Origin: Paragordius varius
Lineage: Eukaryota > Nematomorpha
DNA length: 64,000 nt
Assembly: GCA_964247055.1 (NCBI GenBank)
Contig: OZ176050.1
Span: forward strand, 10,664,001 to 10,728,000
Reading direction: 5' to 3'
The position numbers and the translations under genes are program-made. The notes under the pieces were generated by a model. It saw only the letters and a program-made list of their open reading frames with translations, ran no database searches and was not told the origin of the DNA. Position 1 is the stretch's first letter; every line of letters starts with the position of its first letter. Below are positions 14,001-27,224 of this stretch, piece by piece.

Positions 14001-16150
14001 ATTTACAGTATGCCTTATAATGGTGTTGCTTATTTCACACTAGAGTTGGACAGTATCGAAAAAACGTCAAAATATTGAAAAAAACATAGTAATATAATAA
14101 AAGAAATTGTTTATTCAACTTTTCGTGTTTCCATACACTACTGCGTTACAAATTGCCCAACTATAGTGTGAAATAGGCTACCATTAAAATGCATATTGTA
14201 AATGATTTTAGATTTATTGCATTTTCTTACTTTAAAATTGTCAAACTGTTGATACATGCTCTTTCAACACTTATATAATTTAAATTTAATAAAATCCATA
14301 TAATATAATTAGAAATAATAAATATATTTTATATTAAGCTGTACGGGGGATCTTTTTGTCCAGTCCTAAACAGGTGCGGGAAAGCGTTACCAAACTCGTG
14401 GCTCAAACGCTCGCCTCTTATAGACGTCAATGTGCCACAAATTCTAACACGGGTCAACTTATACTACCGGAATGTCTGAAATTATTGCCACTCTATGCCT
14501 CATGTTTACTTAAAACAGATGGAATCCTGGGAGGTTTACAAGCAAAAAATTAATTAATTCTTATAAAATTTAATATTGTAAAGAGCCATATGTTTGGATG
14601 TAAAGGTTTATGTTTGTACGAAAAAAATTAAGGGTATATGCATACTTAAAACGGACGAAATTTCAGGAGGTTTATCAGTGTTAAAACAATATATGTTTCT
14701 TAAAATGTAAAATTGTATAGAGACGTATTTTTGGATGTAAAGGTTTAAAATTGGTGTATGAAAATTGAAGCCTCAGAACTGATGGAATCATGGGAGGTTT
14801 ACTAAAAATGGCTATCGATATAAAATATTTCTTAAAATGTAAAATTGTCAATAGATATATTTTTGATGTAAGGTATTTTATTAGTGTGGAGCAAAAATTT
14901 ACTTATAATTGGTGAAATGAGATGTTTAAAGGCAAAAAAATGTTTTAAGACATTTATATTGTAAAGAGACGTATTAATGGATATATAGTTTATGCATTGA
15001 AATGAATAAAAAATGTCTGTCTGTGTGGGTGTGATTGTTTTGTTTTTCTTTTTTAAATGGAAATTCATTAAAAGGAGAGAATTTTAACTTGCCTACAAAT
15101 TTTTTGAAACCAGAAATATTCTTTTTACTGTATTGTACAAATATGTATTTTAGGTGTTTCCATAAAAACCGATGAACGAAATTGGATCTTGTATCTTATG
15201 CGGAACATGAATGTTTTTGACTCAAATTACTACATCTATCCACGCCTTTTCCCCTTGGTTAGTGCAAACTACTTTAATTTTAATATGTGGTTTATCGAAT
15301 TTTATCTTTAAATTTCTTATTTATATATACATTGGAAATTTTAGCACACTATAGACCTAAGTGATGAATCAATAACGTTGCCTCCCATGCTTAGATGTTC
15401 TGCTGCTAAAATAGAACAACATGGCGTTTACCTAATTGGTATGTTTAATCATAAATCTTACTATGATTTAAACATTTTATTGTTCGTTTAAAAGGTTTGG
15501 GTTCGTATATTTAATTTTTTTCAATAACATTTAGCAAACGGATTATATATTTTTATGTGGATCGGAAATTTGGCCAATCAAGAATTTGTACAAGAAGTTT
15601 TTGGGCTTAATTTAGTTTCCCAAATAGACGTCAATCGAGTATTATATGATTGAATTTTATATGATTATATATAAATATTTTGTAGTTTAACGTTGAAAAA
15701 TATTTTTAATTTTAGCGTTTCTCCTCTTACATACCTTACTTAAAGCTATTTTTATAAATTCAAATATATAGTTTTGTAATTTTAAATATAGCATTTTTTT
15801 CAATTTTAGGGATTACCCCGTTTACAAAATGCCATGTCTCAACGCGTAAATACCATTGTTTCCACCCTTCAATCTCAAAGCGACATATTTCCAAAAGTAT
15901 ATCTATTTTATTAATAATAATTTATTTCTCATTTGAAATTTATAAACCATAAGTAGATTAGTTTGTAACTATTTAACCTTTTTTATTTTTTAATGTCCAG
16001 TTGATATTGGTGCGGGAATCAGACGCCCAGGCTACTTGGGTTAAACGTTTGCTGTTGGAAGATCAATCAACGATATCTGGAGAAGTTCCCTCTTACGTCG
16101 ATTATTTGTGTTTTATTTACAAAGAAATCCGTGGAATGATTGAAAATTAG
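2041..16150 (+). CDS. SEC24: COPII coat subunit Sec24, Sec24C/D type
   Basis: Sec24 is the cargo-binding subunit of the COPII coat, acting with Sec23 at ER exit sites. Exons: 2041-2084, 2110-2128, 2162-2314, 2338-2671, 5968-6224, 7587-7698, 9058-9185, 9478-9616, 9979-10094, 10561-10688, 11007-11082, 11201-11310, 11483-11576, 11638-11754, 12566-12736, 13034-13130, 13321-13466, 13673-13811, 14339-14533, 15154-15257, 15345-15438, 15535-15638, 15810-15896, 16001-16150. These total 1038 codons with every phase closing, near the size of human SEC24C/D. The N-terminal ~270 residues are Asn/Pro/Gln-rich. A CxxC-x18-CxxC zinc finger lies at residues 365-390. The trunk follows with [25 protein letters not shown] and DLFVFPNQY, then the helical domain ([12 protein letters not shown]) and a gelsolin-like end with MWIGN. 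The first two small exons are less certain because their introns are only 25 and 33 nt. A possible polyadenylation signal AATAAA lies at 16384. Confidence 0.95.
3150..4625. repeat. Long foldback (palindromic) element, copy 1
   Basis: The left part (tatcaggattatcatggggcttttggtt ... aaaatggcgaaatttgacc) is the diverged reverse complement of the right part (atttgccattttccgatatgg ... aaccaaaagcactaggag). The inner arms also pair: 3660-3900 has 'gtcggctccgaaagtcc' and 4200-4430 has 'gggactttcagagccc'. Each arm is about 600 bp. Related elements occur at 37985-38950 and, as mainly the left arm, at 18445-19050. It is non-coding, so probably a non-autonomous element mobilised in trans. Confidence 0.65.
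3333..3646. mobile_element. ~310-bp MITE with terminal inverted repeats, nested in foldback copy 1
   Basis: The ends are 'tataccatttac..ttca.attcac' and its reverse complement 'gtgaatttgaattgtaaatggtata'. The 'agggtgaatttgaatt' motif is repeated three times in the right end. A second copy with the same ends is at 62423-62682. It has no coding capacity. Confidence 0.65.
8155..8975. mobile_element. Head-to-head inverted pair of LINE 3'-end fragments (family A)
   Basis: The right arm (8546-8975, + strand) encodes a broken copy of the C-terminal region of a LINE reverse-transcriptase protein. It shows a [13 protein letters not shown] start, a [20 protein letters not shown] block and an RRR-rich block, and ends in a CA-rich tail. 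The left arm (8155-8540) is the same region on the - strand, with matching 'aaaagtgagtggtgctcgtaaaggagg' and 'gttgcagttagtcgg' blocks. Both arms contain the same reverse frame. The pair sits inside the Sec24 intron 7699-9057. The copies are degenerate and non-autonomous. Confidence 0.7.
9662..9921. mobile_element. Tc1/mariner-type MITE inside a Sec24 intron
   Basis: The terminal inverted repeats start CAGTAATAATTAAAATTATA and end in the complementary TTTTACTG, flanked by TA on both sides (9660-9661 and 9922-9923), the standard Tc1/mariner target duplication. Both ends carry the motif 'ggacaaaacgtaaaaat'. It fills most of the 362-nt intron between two Sec24 exons. A sister copy is at 32497-32784; diverged relatives lie near 7865, 10790, 40905-41510 and 54800-55250. 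Confidence 0.75.
10263..10430. mobile_element. Short hAT-like MITE
   Basis: The ends are CAGAGGTGTCCAAC and GTGGATACCTCTG, an imperfect terminal inverted repeat of the kind seen on many hAT derivatives. It is about 170 bp, non-coding, and sits in a Sec24 intron. I could not confirm a clean 8-bp target duplication. Confidence 0.45.
14500..15015 (+). repeat. Decayed ~130-bp tandem repeat seeded from a Sec24 exon end
   Basis: Four diverged units begin near 14505, 14640, 14765 and 14895. The first spans the end of the Sec24 exon (ACAGATGGAATCCTGGGAG) and its donor GTTTAC. Later units repeat 'ggacgaaatttcaggaggttta' and 'actgatggaatcatgggaggttta', followed by the same 'gtaaagag.cgta.ttttggatgtaaaggttta' tail. 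The extra units are intronic in the chosen model, and the next true exon begins at 15154. Confidence 0.75.
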
Positions 16151-17309
16151 AGAAAATTTGCAAATTTTTGATGCACACACTAAAAATTTTGTTGGTTTAT
16201 AATTTTTACACCAATATTTAACAATCCTGTTGACCGAGTTATATAATAATGTATGGATCTTTATATTATTTCCACATAAAATCCTTTATTTCATATTATT
16301 ATTATTATTTATGTATTAGGTTTATGATGTTGCATGTTAGAATACATTTATAAACCATTATTTATCTTTTTTTTAAAAAAAATAATAAATGTTTGTTTAC
16401 CATAAATTTGGGAAAACAAATTAACTATGAGTTCGATAGGAAAACACCACCAGCGTTAACAATCCGTTAAAAAATATGTGCAATATTTGGAGTTGAGTAC
16501 CAAATTATTTATAGGCAAGTTGTTATCTTAAATTATAATTATAAAAATTGTTTATAATGATTATATGAAATAGATAGATAATGAAAAAATTTATGTTAAG
16601 GTTGCCAAAAAATAATCTAAAATTATTTTTATAAATAACTCCATAAATATTTTTTGTGGGTGCTTTTATGGTAAATTTTAAATGAAATAAAGCTTTAGAT
16701 ATTTGGCTACACCACAATTTTTTTTATAAAGGTATTGATGGGCTTTTAAAATTTAGAGGAACGCCGGTCAACAACACATAAAGCTAGTTTGTTCTTTCAA
16801 AACGGAAATATAGTTGAATTATTTTCAGGAAATTATAAAATATTTAAATAATTTTTATCAAAAAATTGGTATAAAAAAATATTTTGATATAGCTATATTA
16901 TCTTATGATGAATTCTATTATGATACGATAATTAGAAAATTTATATATAAACTTATTTTTATTTTTTTATCAAAAACAGGCAGCTCAGCACCCTAAATTT
17001 TTTGAGAACCTATTTTTTGCTTAATTACATTTCACAATAGTTAAAATTTACTTAAAAATATATTTTATTATTGTTGTGCAACTTTTATCCTTTTTTCAGT
17101 TATAAACTTTAGCCCTCTTCTTTTCATATCCGTACACTACATTAAAAAAACATTAGAGAAGGATTGACATACGATCTCATAATTACTAAAGAAACTACTT
17201 CAATACTCGAAAATAAATATTTTATGTGGTTAAATTAATTTTAAAAACACGGTATTAGGATATACAAACAAAACCAAAATCCTTATCATAGGAAATGAGC
17301 ATATAACTA

Positions 17310-17990
17310 TCAAGTTCTCATGCCCAGAGTGCGCCACTGAGGTAAAATCAAACTCACTTTGTTGTACAAAATGCAACCATTGGGTTATAAAAAATGCTCC
17401 AATATAGAAGAAAAATCAATTAATAACAATAATTTTATCTGCACACCATATGCTTTTTAATACCACTGCCAATATCTAATCCTTGTACTTTAAACTTTAA
17501 TGGAAAAATAGTTTATAACATCTTTTTCATATCTTGGCTATTATATAGCATCTAATGGTTCTTTGAGAGATGCGATTTCTCATAGAATGAGACAGGAATG
17601 GGCCAAATTCAATGAGTTAAAATATATTTTATATAAAAATATTAAATCGAATCATAAGTAAAAAATTAATGGGAATGATACCAATACGCTATAGAAACCT
17701 AAACTGACTTAAATAGGCTTACTGAGCTGAATATCACATGCCAAACTGCAACAATAATCTTGATAATACTATAAAAGAAGTAGAACCCATATTTCATTCA
17801 GCGCAACCGATTGCGATATTATGGGCATATAAAACGTATGAATTCCGATAATTGGCACAAAAAATACAACATCTAAAGATATCCGGCCCAAAACGGCGCC
17901 CTAAACTCTCATGGACTAAACAGCTTACCCAAGTCTTTTAAAATTCAATGTTGAACAGGAACAAGTTTTTAATTTAACATTGTTCACACA
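17310..17990 (+). mobile_element. Degenerate LINE remnant (PHD-finger family B)
   Basis: Broken frames encode a cysteine pattern CPEC...CCTKCNHWVIKKC just upstream of a FSYLGYYIASNGSLRDAISHRMRQEWAKF block. That block is the sequence following the reverse-transcriptase domain in many LINEs. The same arrangement is seen at 52310-53345. The remnant has many stops and shifts and is not functional. Confidence 0.6.
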
Positions 17991-18444
17991 TTTGGTGTAT
18001 GGTAACCCCAGGGACCCTGTGACCTAAAACGGAAGTATGGATGGGTTAAAGGGGGTGCCATATTTTGTGTTATTGTTTGTACCACGCCATTTTTTTCGGT
18101 TTTCAATTTCCTGAGGTTTTTAGTCAAAAATATGACTACTTTCACCCAATATTTAATTGACTATGATACAAACATTTTTTCTCATAAGTAACAATCTGAA
18201 TTTTTAAATATTATAAACTCCACCAAAACAAAAATGGCATGACAATTATGCCATCAGAATATTGTATATATTCCTAGATATTTATCAAGATAATTTTTCA
18301 TAGTTGTATGAATAATTACATCCAAATTTAGCGTCGAAAATGAGTTTTCGTTTTTTAGTGGAATTTAGCACCTTTCAAAATCCCAACATTGGATACTCTG
18401 TACACACTGCATCCAAAATCGGGGGTATATAAAATTTCCTGAGG

Positions 18445-19050
18445 AAATACATATAATCTGATAGGAAAAGGTATCAGGATCATCATTGTTCTTTTGGTTT
18501 TGGCACTTATATATGTTATTAATTTATCATTATGCAGGAACCGCTCACAAGATAAAAGAGTAAGAACATATTTTAAAAAAGTATTAATATTTAAACGTAA
18601 GCTCCAAAACTCTCCAATTTTTTACCGTTCTAAAATGGGCTAGTTAATTTTTAAACGCAAAAAGCCTATAATCGGTAAATGAATATGAGCTAAATTTTGA
18701 TATCAACTAAAAATATTTTTTAGCATATTTTTTCAAAAATTAAATTTATAGCAATTATTGAGGCATACTTATTATTTTTAGGCATAGTGGAAACGGTAAA
18801 AAGCTAAATAGGTATATATATATATATATATATATATATCTTTATGATTATTTAAAGGTTCGTTTGCTTTCATATATTTGGTCAATTTTGTAAAAACACA
18901 ATATATATTTAACATAAATTCAAGAACGAAAACGACTATATTTAAAATTATGAGGCAAAATTTTTTGTATAAAAGTGTTTTTATAATATCTTATAGCATT
19001 TTCATCCGTTTATACCATGCCTCAAAATAGTGTGAAGTAGGCTTCATAGA
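18445..19050. repeat. Foldback element relative, copy 2 (partial)
   Basis: Starting 'ggtatcaggatcatcattgttcttttggtttt', it matches the outer left arm of the 3150-4625 element. It continues with 'aagctccaaaactctcc...aaaatgggctagtt', which matches the inner arm. The right arm is short or lost. A (TA)n tract lies inside. Confidence 0.45.
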
Positions 19051-19453
19051 ATTTTGTTAAAAATTGAGTTTTTTGGATTGATTTAACTTCCAACAAGTTT
19101 TGAGCCACTGCCATCAAAACATTATTTACTTGGGAGCTATATCATCAGAATTTAGAAATTTTCTCCCATCATATTTTTACAGTATATCCATGCCGATTTT
19201 GTGGCCGCTACTATATAAATTTTAGATTTCTTAAAATAAATGGACAAAGTTATTTATCTGACCGGGTATAATTTAATCGGTTAATTAATATTAAAAATAA
19301 AATTTACCGGCAAATATTTTTACATAACCGATAAATATTTTTGGTTTTGCACACAAGTTTAAAAATTCGTTATGCAAACCAATTGTTTTTTTCACATTCG
19401 TTTTCTTATCCAATCAATATACAATGTACCAAATTCAAATATTATAACGTAAT

Positions 19454-22400
19454 ATGGAACAATTGATCAAGAAAATCGAAGATAAACCTTCCCGCATTCC
19501 GATTTGTACGCAAAAATTGTCAATAATGCCACGAATGCCATTGCGTAATATTGATATTATTAATTCTGATAATTGTATTAAGGAGAAAATCTCCGATGTG
19601 AAAAAGATTGTAAATCCTACTATAAAAGCAACGCAAAAAATTTTACGACGAAGTATACGTCAAAAAAAGACAACTGTTCCATATGTAATTCCGAAAAAAA
19701 ATATTCTTACTAAACAAAAATCAAATGTAGACATCAAAAAATCATATAAAAATAATCCTCAGGACATTACTAATAAACCAAAAAAGGCCAGATTAAACTT
19801 CACTCAAAACACATTTATGACATCTTCCGATAAAATTAAGTATTTGGAGGCAGAAAATGTCAAATTAAATTCAAGTTTAAAGGATTTTCAAAATCGTATT
19901 GCAAAGTTTGAATCGCAAATAGAAGAGCACTCCTCCCATGTTTCAAAATATAAAACTGCATATGAAAAAGAATCAGATCAAGCTAAACAACTCCTTGTGA
20001 CATACAACAAATGCAAAACAGATTTAGATGATTTGACTAAGGTAAAATTGGAGTTAGATCATCTTAATAAAACACTAACTGACGAAAATGTCAAATATAA
20101 ATTAGAAAACGAAACCTTACAGATACAGTTGGAAGAAACACAAAAATCTTTGGCTCAAACTGTTCTTTTACACGAACAGGTGGAAGCCAAATTAAGTAAA
20201 CTACAAAATGAATATGAAAGTGTGTTAGAAAATTTTGCGGGTCTTCAGAGTCGAAATCTATCCCTAATTCAACGCAATAAATGGCTTTGTCAAGCGCTCT
20301 ACCAAGCCGAAATCAAGCGTCGTAATTTACATAATCAAATTATGGATTTAAAAGGGAATATCCGTGTTTTTTGCCGTGTTCGTCCCTTACTTCCCCATGA
20401 ACTTATAGAAAGTAATAACTTTACCAATAAAGTTGGATCAAATATGGATGCATTAAAACAACAACAACAATCTTGTATAAATGTCCCAACTGTCCCAGGG
20501 TCCGATAGCGTTTTGGATAATACCATAATTGAGATTTGCAAATGGCAAGAACACGTGATGACTTCCAATATCTGTCGGCAATCTTTGAAACCGTCTGGTA
20601 ATAGTCATACAGATTTGGGTTCTTTGGCCGCAAATAATGCCCACTTTTCACGAGGTAAAAAATGAATGGATAATCGTTTTTGAATAGAAGTACTCTATTT
20701 TTATTAGTATTTCAACGCTTTTAAAAGGTTTTACAACGAGAAATTTTAAAATAAGGTATTAGAAAACTTACTTGCTTATAAAGTTCAAAATTCTTGAAAT
20801 TTAAACACGATAAATTATTCAGTACGCATTATTTTTGACCATGCATTTTTATTAAAAGAGTGGAATCCCGTTTAATTTATTTTAAAAAGGGTTATGATGC
20901 GGATAGTAGGCCATGTATTTCTAACAATAGGGATATAAGTTGAATCTACTATTTATGGATACTGATAATTTTTTAATATAAACTTTAATTTTTACCCATT
21001 TTTTACTTAAATAAAAGCATCAATAGCTCCTACACTTGGTCAATCAATGGATGATAGTTGCATTGGTAAGTTGAACAACACAAATAATTATGTACCAACA
21101 GTCTTGCATAAATTTAAATTTGATCACGTTTTTGGACCAGAAACAACTCAATCAGACGTTTATAGCGAAGTTTCTGGACTTATTCAAAGTGCCCTAGACG
21201 GTTATAACGTATGCATTTTTGCTTATGGTGCCACTGGAAGTGGGAAAACTTATACAATGGAAGGTGGCTTAACCCACTCTAAAATTATTTCAAACCTAAA
21301 AAACACGAACACAAATAAGGTTAGTTCAGATATAATATTTTTTATGTTTAAATTTGTGGTTTTTATAATTTTTTTTGTAATATTAAATTCCGTAAAACCC
21401 AAACATAAATTGTCAAAATATAAAAAGGATGTAATCGATTCTTATTTAAATTACCAATTTTTTTGAAAAAGTATATTGTTTTTTTTCCAAAAACGCAAAT
21501 TTTATTCCCGGTAAAATCCATATTCATCGTTGGGTAATAAATTATCTATTTTAATCCTTAATAGAAAATTAATACTTGTTAGTTATATAAATTTTTAATC
21601 AGTTGAATAATATATCGGTTTTACATATTTTATCAATCCAAAAAATATTTTTTTGGCGAGAAGTGTAAAAATAAATATAATTTATAAATTTCCGTTTTCA
21701 GTGTGGAAAATTTTAGGTATTTTAAATACGTAAAGATTTGTTAAATATTAATTTATTAATACTTCATTTTCTTATAGAACGGAGATTATTTCGATGAAGA
21801 TACCGCAATCAACAACAGCAATGAAATGGTTGATACAAATAATAATGATCAGTATTCCCTTAGCCAACAAATGGGACTTATACCTCGTGCTTTTCAACAC
21901 ATTTTTTCACATTTGGCAAAATTGGAGAATCTCATGAATACGTCAACTTTGGATGCCGAGGAAAGACAAATTTTATCGTCCTCTAAAACAAGTTTAATGC
22001 AAAATGGTGAAATGTCCAAGGATGATTTTTATAGTAAAAGTGACTCCAATGAATATGAACAGCATGCAAACGGAGAGAAAATGAGGAATGTTCGGTTTGA
22101 GCTTACGGCAAATTTCATTGAAATTTACAATGACAAGATTCGTGATCTGCTGTTTGAAACTAAGGGAGGCGCTGGTGGTGAACAACCCGACTTTAAAATC
22201 AAAATGGGGGATGGGGAGGATAATATTATATCTCCGGATGTTACCAAAGTTTAAATTGATATTACGTATTATAAAAATGAAAAGTGCTTATGAAGAAACT
22301 TACAATATAATTTATGGAAAACTCCTTGAAATATAGATTTTAAATTGTGATACATCACTTTTTTAAAACAATGATATTTGCTGAAATATTTTTTCTTTCA

Positions 22401-23807
22401 AAATTTATTAAACATTTATTTCATACAACCTCAAAATAAGGGTAATTTATATATTATCAACGAATAAATAACCATATACTTTACATTATATTTTCATCCA
22501 ATAGATTCGTATTACGGAATGGTCTCAGGTCTTACATCTCCTAAAGCGAGCACACAAAAATCGAGCCGTGGCAGAAACGAAACTCAATCAAAGTTCGTCC
22601 CGTAGCCATTCAGTGTTTCAACTCAAGATTGACAAATTTCAAGAATCTATCAATCATGGTAGCAATAATAAAGTGTCTAGCTCTGATTACCAATTCGTTT
22701 CTAGCAGTATATTATCGCTCGTGGATTTGGCTGGGAGCGAAAGAATAAAACAATCCGGATCCACGCATGGGGATAGATTGGCTGAAGCCAAGCATATCAA
22801 TTCAAGTTTATCGGCTCTGAGCACGGTTATAACGTGTTTGGCTAAAAAGGCAAAGCATATACCATATAGGTATATAATACGTTTTGGAAATGGTGCAATA
22901 AAACATTTTTTTGTTTATTACAATCATGTATATATATATATATATAGTGGATCAGCTTTTTATTATAAATCGTTTGAAAAGAATTCATGCTGATCATCAT
23001 GCACTTTTCTGATTCGAAATAAGCTTTTTTTAATTTGAATCGGTTTAAGTTAAGCATATCTTTCCACAAGCTTACTAGTTTTTAGGTATTTATGGGGTCC
23101 TAATATGAACTATATCAAAATAGTTAAAATTTGATCCATTTCAAATGTTTTTTTATATTATTTTGCAATAATGTTTCATTGAAATTAAATGAAAAGTATT
23201 TTATATATTCTCAAATGAAGTCCTGATGCGTATATTAGTCATGTATTTTTCCCATATTTGGCAATATGATGGAATAAACTGCATATATTTATGATCAGTT
23301 TCATATAATGTGGCGGTAGTGTTATAATTAGGAAAACGTACACATTTATTAAAATTAATAAATTTATAATGTTTGAGGCTAAAGTACTCAATAATATCGA
23401 ATTTATAATGTGTTTACATACATTTATTACACTGTAGATTAAATATAAATTTTAATATAGTACCGTTTAGACATCAATAAAATTAACGTAACACTGTAAT
23501 TTAGCTATAATCAGTAGTTTCATTGTTTTTATTCATCTGTCTTCCACATATCCGCTTTTATTTTCATATTCCCCAATACGTATTTATTATATATAATTTA
23601 TTACTGCTCGTATGATATAGAAACAGCAAATTGACTCATTTGTTGAAATCAAGTTTAGGGTGTGGAAACAGTAAAACCCTCATGTTTGTCAATGTTTCCC
23701 CACTGGAATCTCGTATGGAAGAAACTGTTACCTCTTTACGATTTGCTTCAAACGTCAATGCATGTAACATTGGTGTTGCAACTGTCAACAATAATAAGCA
23801 GAGTTAA
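19454..23807 (+). CDS. Kinesin-14 (C-terminal motor, Ncd/KIFC1 type)
   Basis: This is a minus-end-directed spindle motor: a basic N-terminal tail (residues 1-120), coiled coil (about 125-300), the neck/motor start [10 protein letters not shown] (about 304-313), then the motor to the C-terminus. Exons: 19454-20654, 21018-21319, 21778-22248, 22505-22869, 23621-23807, giving 841 aa with closed phases. The P-loop is GATGSGKT at 471-478, with Ala where Gln is usual. Switch I is NQSSSRSHS (686-694) and switch II DLAGSER (732-738); [13 protein letters not shown] and [11 protein letters not shown] follow. Two long insertions, Gln/Asn/Ser-rich, lie between CRVRP and the P-loop (~120 aa) and after the P-loop (~110 aa), so the motor is larger than usual. 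The start is the first ATG of a long open exon. A possible AATAAA lies at 23894. Confidence 0.95.
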
Positions 23808-26800
23808 TTTACCAAATTATATACAATTAATAATTACAATTACTGTCGCTATTGTTATTATTAATATTATCACGATTATTGTTTCATTTAGTAAATAAAT
23901 TATAAATTTCCGTTTACTTCTTTGGTACCGAGATTTTATAATTTACATGAGGATATATTTTTTAATGTATATTTAAAATTAAATATTCTAGAAAGCTCAT
24001 TCATAGTGACCCATTTTTTAAACTAATCTGATTATCACAATTATTTTATTGTAAATTAAATAATAATCTAAAATATTTATCATTCTAGACATATATAATC
24101 ATTTTTATTGTTTTTGTTTAATTTATTAAATACCCGAAAACTAGTTGGTTTATTATAAGATATGCGGAATTTTAACAGATCAAACTTAGCACTAAACTTA
24201 AAAATGCGGATAGTGCAAGCGTCGTTGTGGGGAGAATACTTTATTATCCCGAAAAAATCTTATTGTTCATTGCATCTAATTCATCCAGATAATGATTGAA
24301 ATTTATCAATGTCGCAAATATCGCCCTTCTAGCCTCGCAACTTACTGTTAAATTTGTTTCTCCAAATAAAATGAATTAGAATTTTCTTATTTTTGGTTTT
24401 ATAAGGATGATCTTGATTTTTGTAATATTCGAACCTAACTTTGTATAATTCAAGATATAAATACCAATTCAATATTCGCCTACCATCTCAAAACCCGCTA
24501 AACATACTGCTACTAGAAATAGAGTTAAATATAAGAATCGGTCTTATTGGGTTGTCCCTTGAAAAAGTTTCCTTAAAATCAAATCAATTTATCCGGAGAG
24601 ATAAATTTATTTTAAGTTTCTGTTAATGCTATAGTAAATTAATGCTTATTAATTTTTTTATGAATTTCTCAGTAATTCTAAATGTCTTTTATAGGTCAAT
24701 CGCAAAATATAATTCATATTGTAGAAAATTTTTATTATATGTGTTACCTAATCCTACGAAATTCAAATTTAATTTAACATTGAAAATATCAAAATTATGA
24801 TGGGATCTTTCTAGTTCAACAACTATGTTCACATTTGACTTGTTATAAAAAAATAAGAATTAAATCATGTGTTCAAATGATCTCAAATTTTATCTTATAT
24901 AATTTCATTATTTATTCTGCCCTATAAAATAATTAATAAATAAGGAACACTACTCTCTAAGATCTATTCTAGAATCTAGTCAAGCAATTGAATACAAATT
25001 GTGATACTATAAACGCCAAATAACGCGCCATAATAAAATTTCATCACACTTGTATGACAGTTAAAGAAATTTTTTATTTTTTTTTTCATCATCATTTTTA
25101 ATTACTTTATTTCGGCCATATTTTGTTGTCTCCAAATTAATTTTTTCCAAGAATTAAACCATCATGGAATACTAATGATTTTTCAAAAAGATATAATAAT
25201 ATTAATTAAATAACAATATTAATTTTGTATAAAATAAAATATAGGATAAGACGCTGACACCTTTATCTAGTTAGTGTAATTAATTAACTCCACAGATCAT
25301 ATTTTTTATGCATATAATAAATATTTTACATTGTACATAATTTTATATTTATTATATTGACTTTTTCAATTAGCGTCAACCATGTTTATACCTATCATGT
25401 TTTAGTTAATATTCCAAAAAAATTTGCATCGTCAAGAATAATGATAAAAATTATTTTTGTACCATTGATAAAATTGTTAAAAAATTTATAAGATATATTA
25501 AAATTCTTAAAGTGTACACAGGGCTACGTTTTTTTAACAGTAAAAATATATCAATGGGACGTCAAACAAGTTATCTATTAAAGATATTTCATGTAAGAAT
25601 AATATCCGCCCACACAAAATTATTAATCAAAACATCTTATAAATAAAATTGTATAAAAAATATCAAAAGATTTAAAGTTGTGACTTTTACGTCTTTCAGA
25701 CGTGTACCCATTTCAATGTAATAATTTTACAAATGTATAGCTGGTAGGTTATTTTTTAAGTTATTAAGGCCCATTGTACTTTAAAATAGAGTTATGAAAT
25801 ATTTACGGGCACCCAAAATCGTGCCTATCTTTGCAATAATTTTCGGAAAAAATGTAGGCCCATTCAAATTTAATAATGGGTAATTGGAACGTGTTTAGTA
25901 GTATTACACTATATCTATAATATACTGAGGTTTTAGCTATCAAACAATTGGCAAATAATTATTTTTTATATGCATATGTTGACTAGCGTTATTTGTAAAA
26001 ACTGTATAAATATAAACTAGGTGGAAGGGAGGGCAAGAATTTCTCAATACTTATATATGTTTGGAGTTAACTTTTTTTCAGTTAATTGTAAAAAAAATAT
26101 ATCATGAACCCGCGCAAACTCGTTTTGACTTAATCTGAGCGACGTGTGACGGTATAAACGATATATTGTTGTATTTTGATTAACGTCAATTATATATTTT
26201 TAAGACAAATAATATTAATATAATAATTTTAACTGGCTTTAATCAGTTTTATAATTTTAAATTTTTAAATTGATTAATAATTTGGAAAAGTCTAAAAATA
26301 TTTAAAATGGCATTATTAATTTGCTACATATTACAATAGTAATAGCAACTCATACGTGTATTAAAGGAGTTAATGAATTTTTAAGGTAATTTACAATCAC
26401 CAAATAACAATAAATTCCATTTACCTTAAGTTAATGCATTGCTTAGCTTTGTTTTATTTATTGGAATTCATGTCGTGAATTGTGTATGTACAAGGTTTCC
26501 TCCATTCAATTTTTTTTCAAAAACAAAACACAATAACATTCATCTTATATTTAAAATTTTAATATTGACAAAATATATACGAAAAGCAAAATATTTGATA
26601 TATTTTGGTTCAAAACACAACGCTAAGTAAGATCCAATAAACTTTTACATTTTTATATTAAAAAAATGATTTCTTAATAGTTTAAAAGGGTTTGTTCTCC
26701 AAAAACCGACAGTTTTTACAATAGTTTGTATATAAAAATGGGGGGAAATCATAGAATATATATATACAATTTTATTTTCAATATACTTTGGATTTTTTTA

Positions 26801-27224
26801 TATATTATTACAAATAATTCGTAATATTGACACACAGGTAGATACTAGAAAGAATATTGATGTGGTTAATGCCTCCCAAACTTTAATATTTAGTAGTAAA
26901 TTTTTTATTTTTTTTCCATCTCACATTATATTATTGATCGTGTTGTGTACATATTAATTTTAATCAAATTAATTATTTATGATTCATTTTATTTTAATTT
27001 ATATATAGATATACTATATATGTATAAAATAAGTACTAAAGAGTTTAATATTCATGCGCTCTATATATGCTGCTATATCATTTTTTTCTACAAATAAAAA
27101 TCTAAAATTTACTAAAAAAAACCTAAATAACGCCTCTCATTATTTTTATTTCCATGTATTTTTAATCTTTTTTTTAATACTACTTGGATACAACAGTTTA
27201 TTTCAGTTCTTCGATTCCAATTTA

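Larger units (their letters stand above)
16151..19453. other. Sec24-kinesin intergenic region, mostly repeats
   Basis: After the Sec24 3' flank this region holds AT-rich DNA without a convincing gene, a LINE remnant (17310-17990), and a foldback relative (18445-19050) containing a (TA)n tract near 18812. The last ~400 bp upstream of 19454 would contain the kinesin promoter and 5' UTR, but I recognise no specific element there. Confidence 0.5.

Noticed and set aside
14832-15068. A minus-strand frame of 78 codons in a Sec24 intron
   Set aside because: It falls in the decayed tandem repeat; AT-rich composition with no domain or splice support.
20335-20651. Three minus-strand frames of 63-77 codons
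   Set aside because: They lie opposite the kinesin neck and motor exon and have no support of their own.
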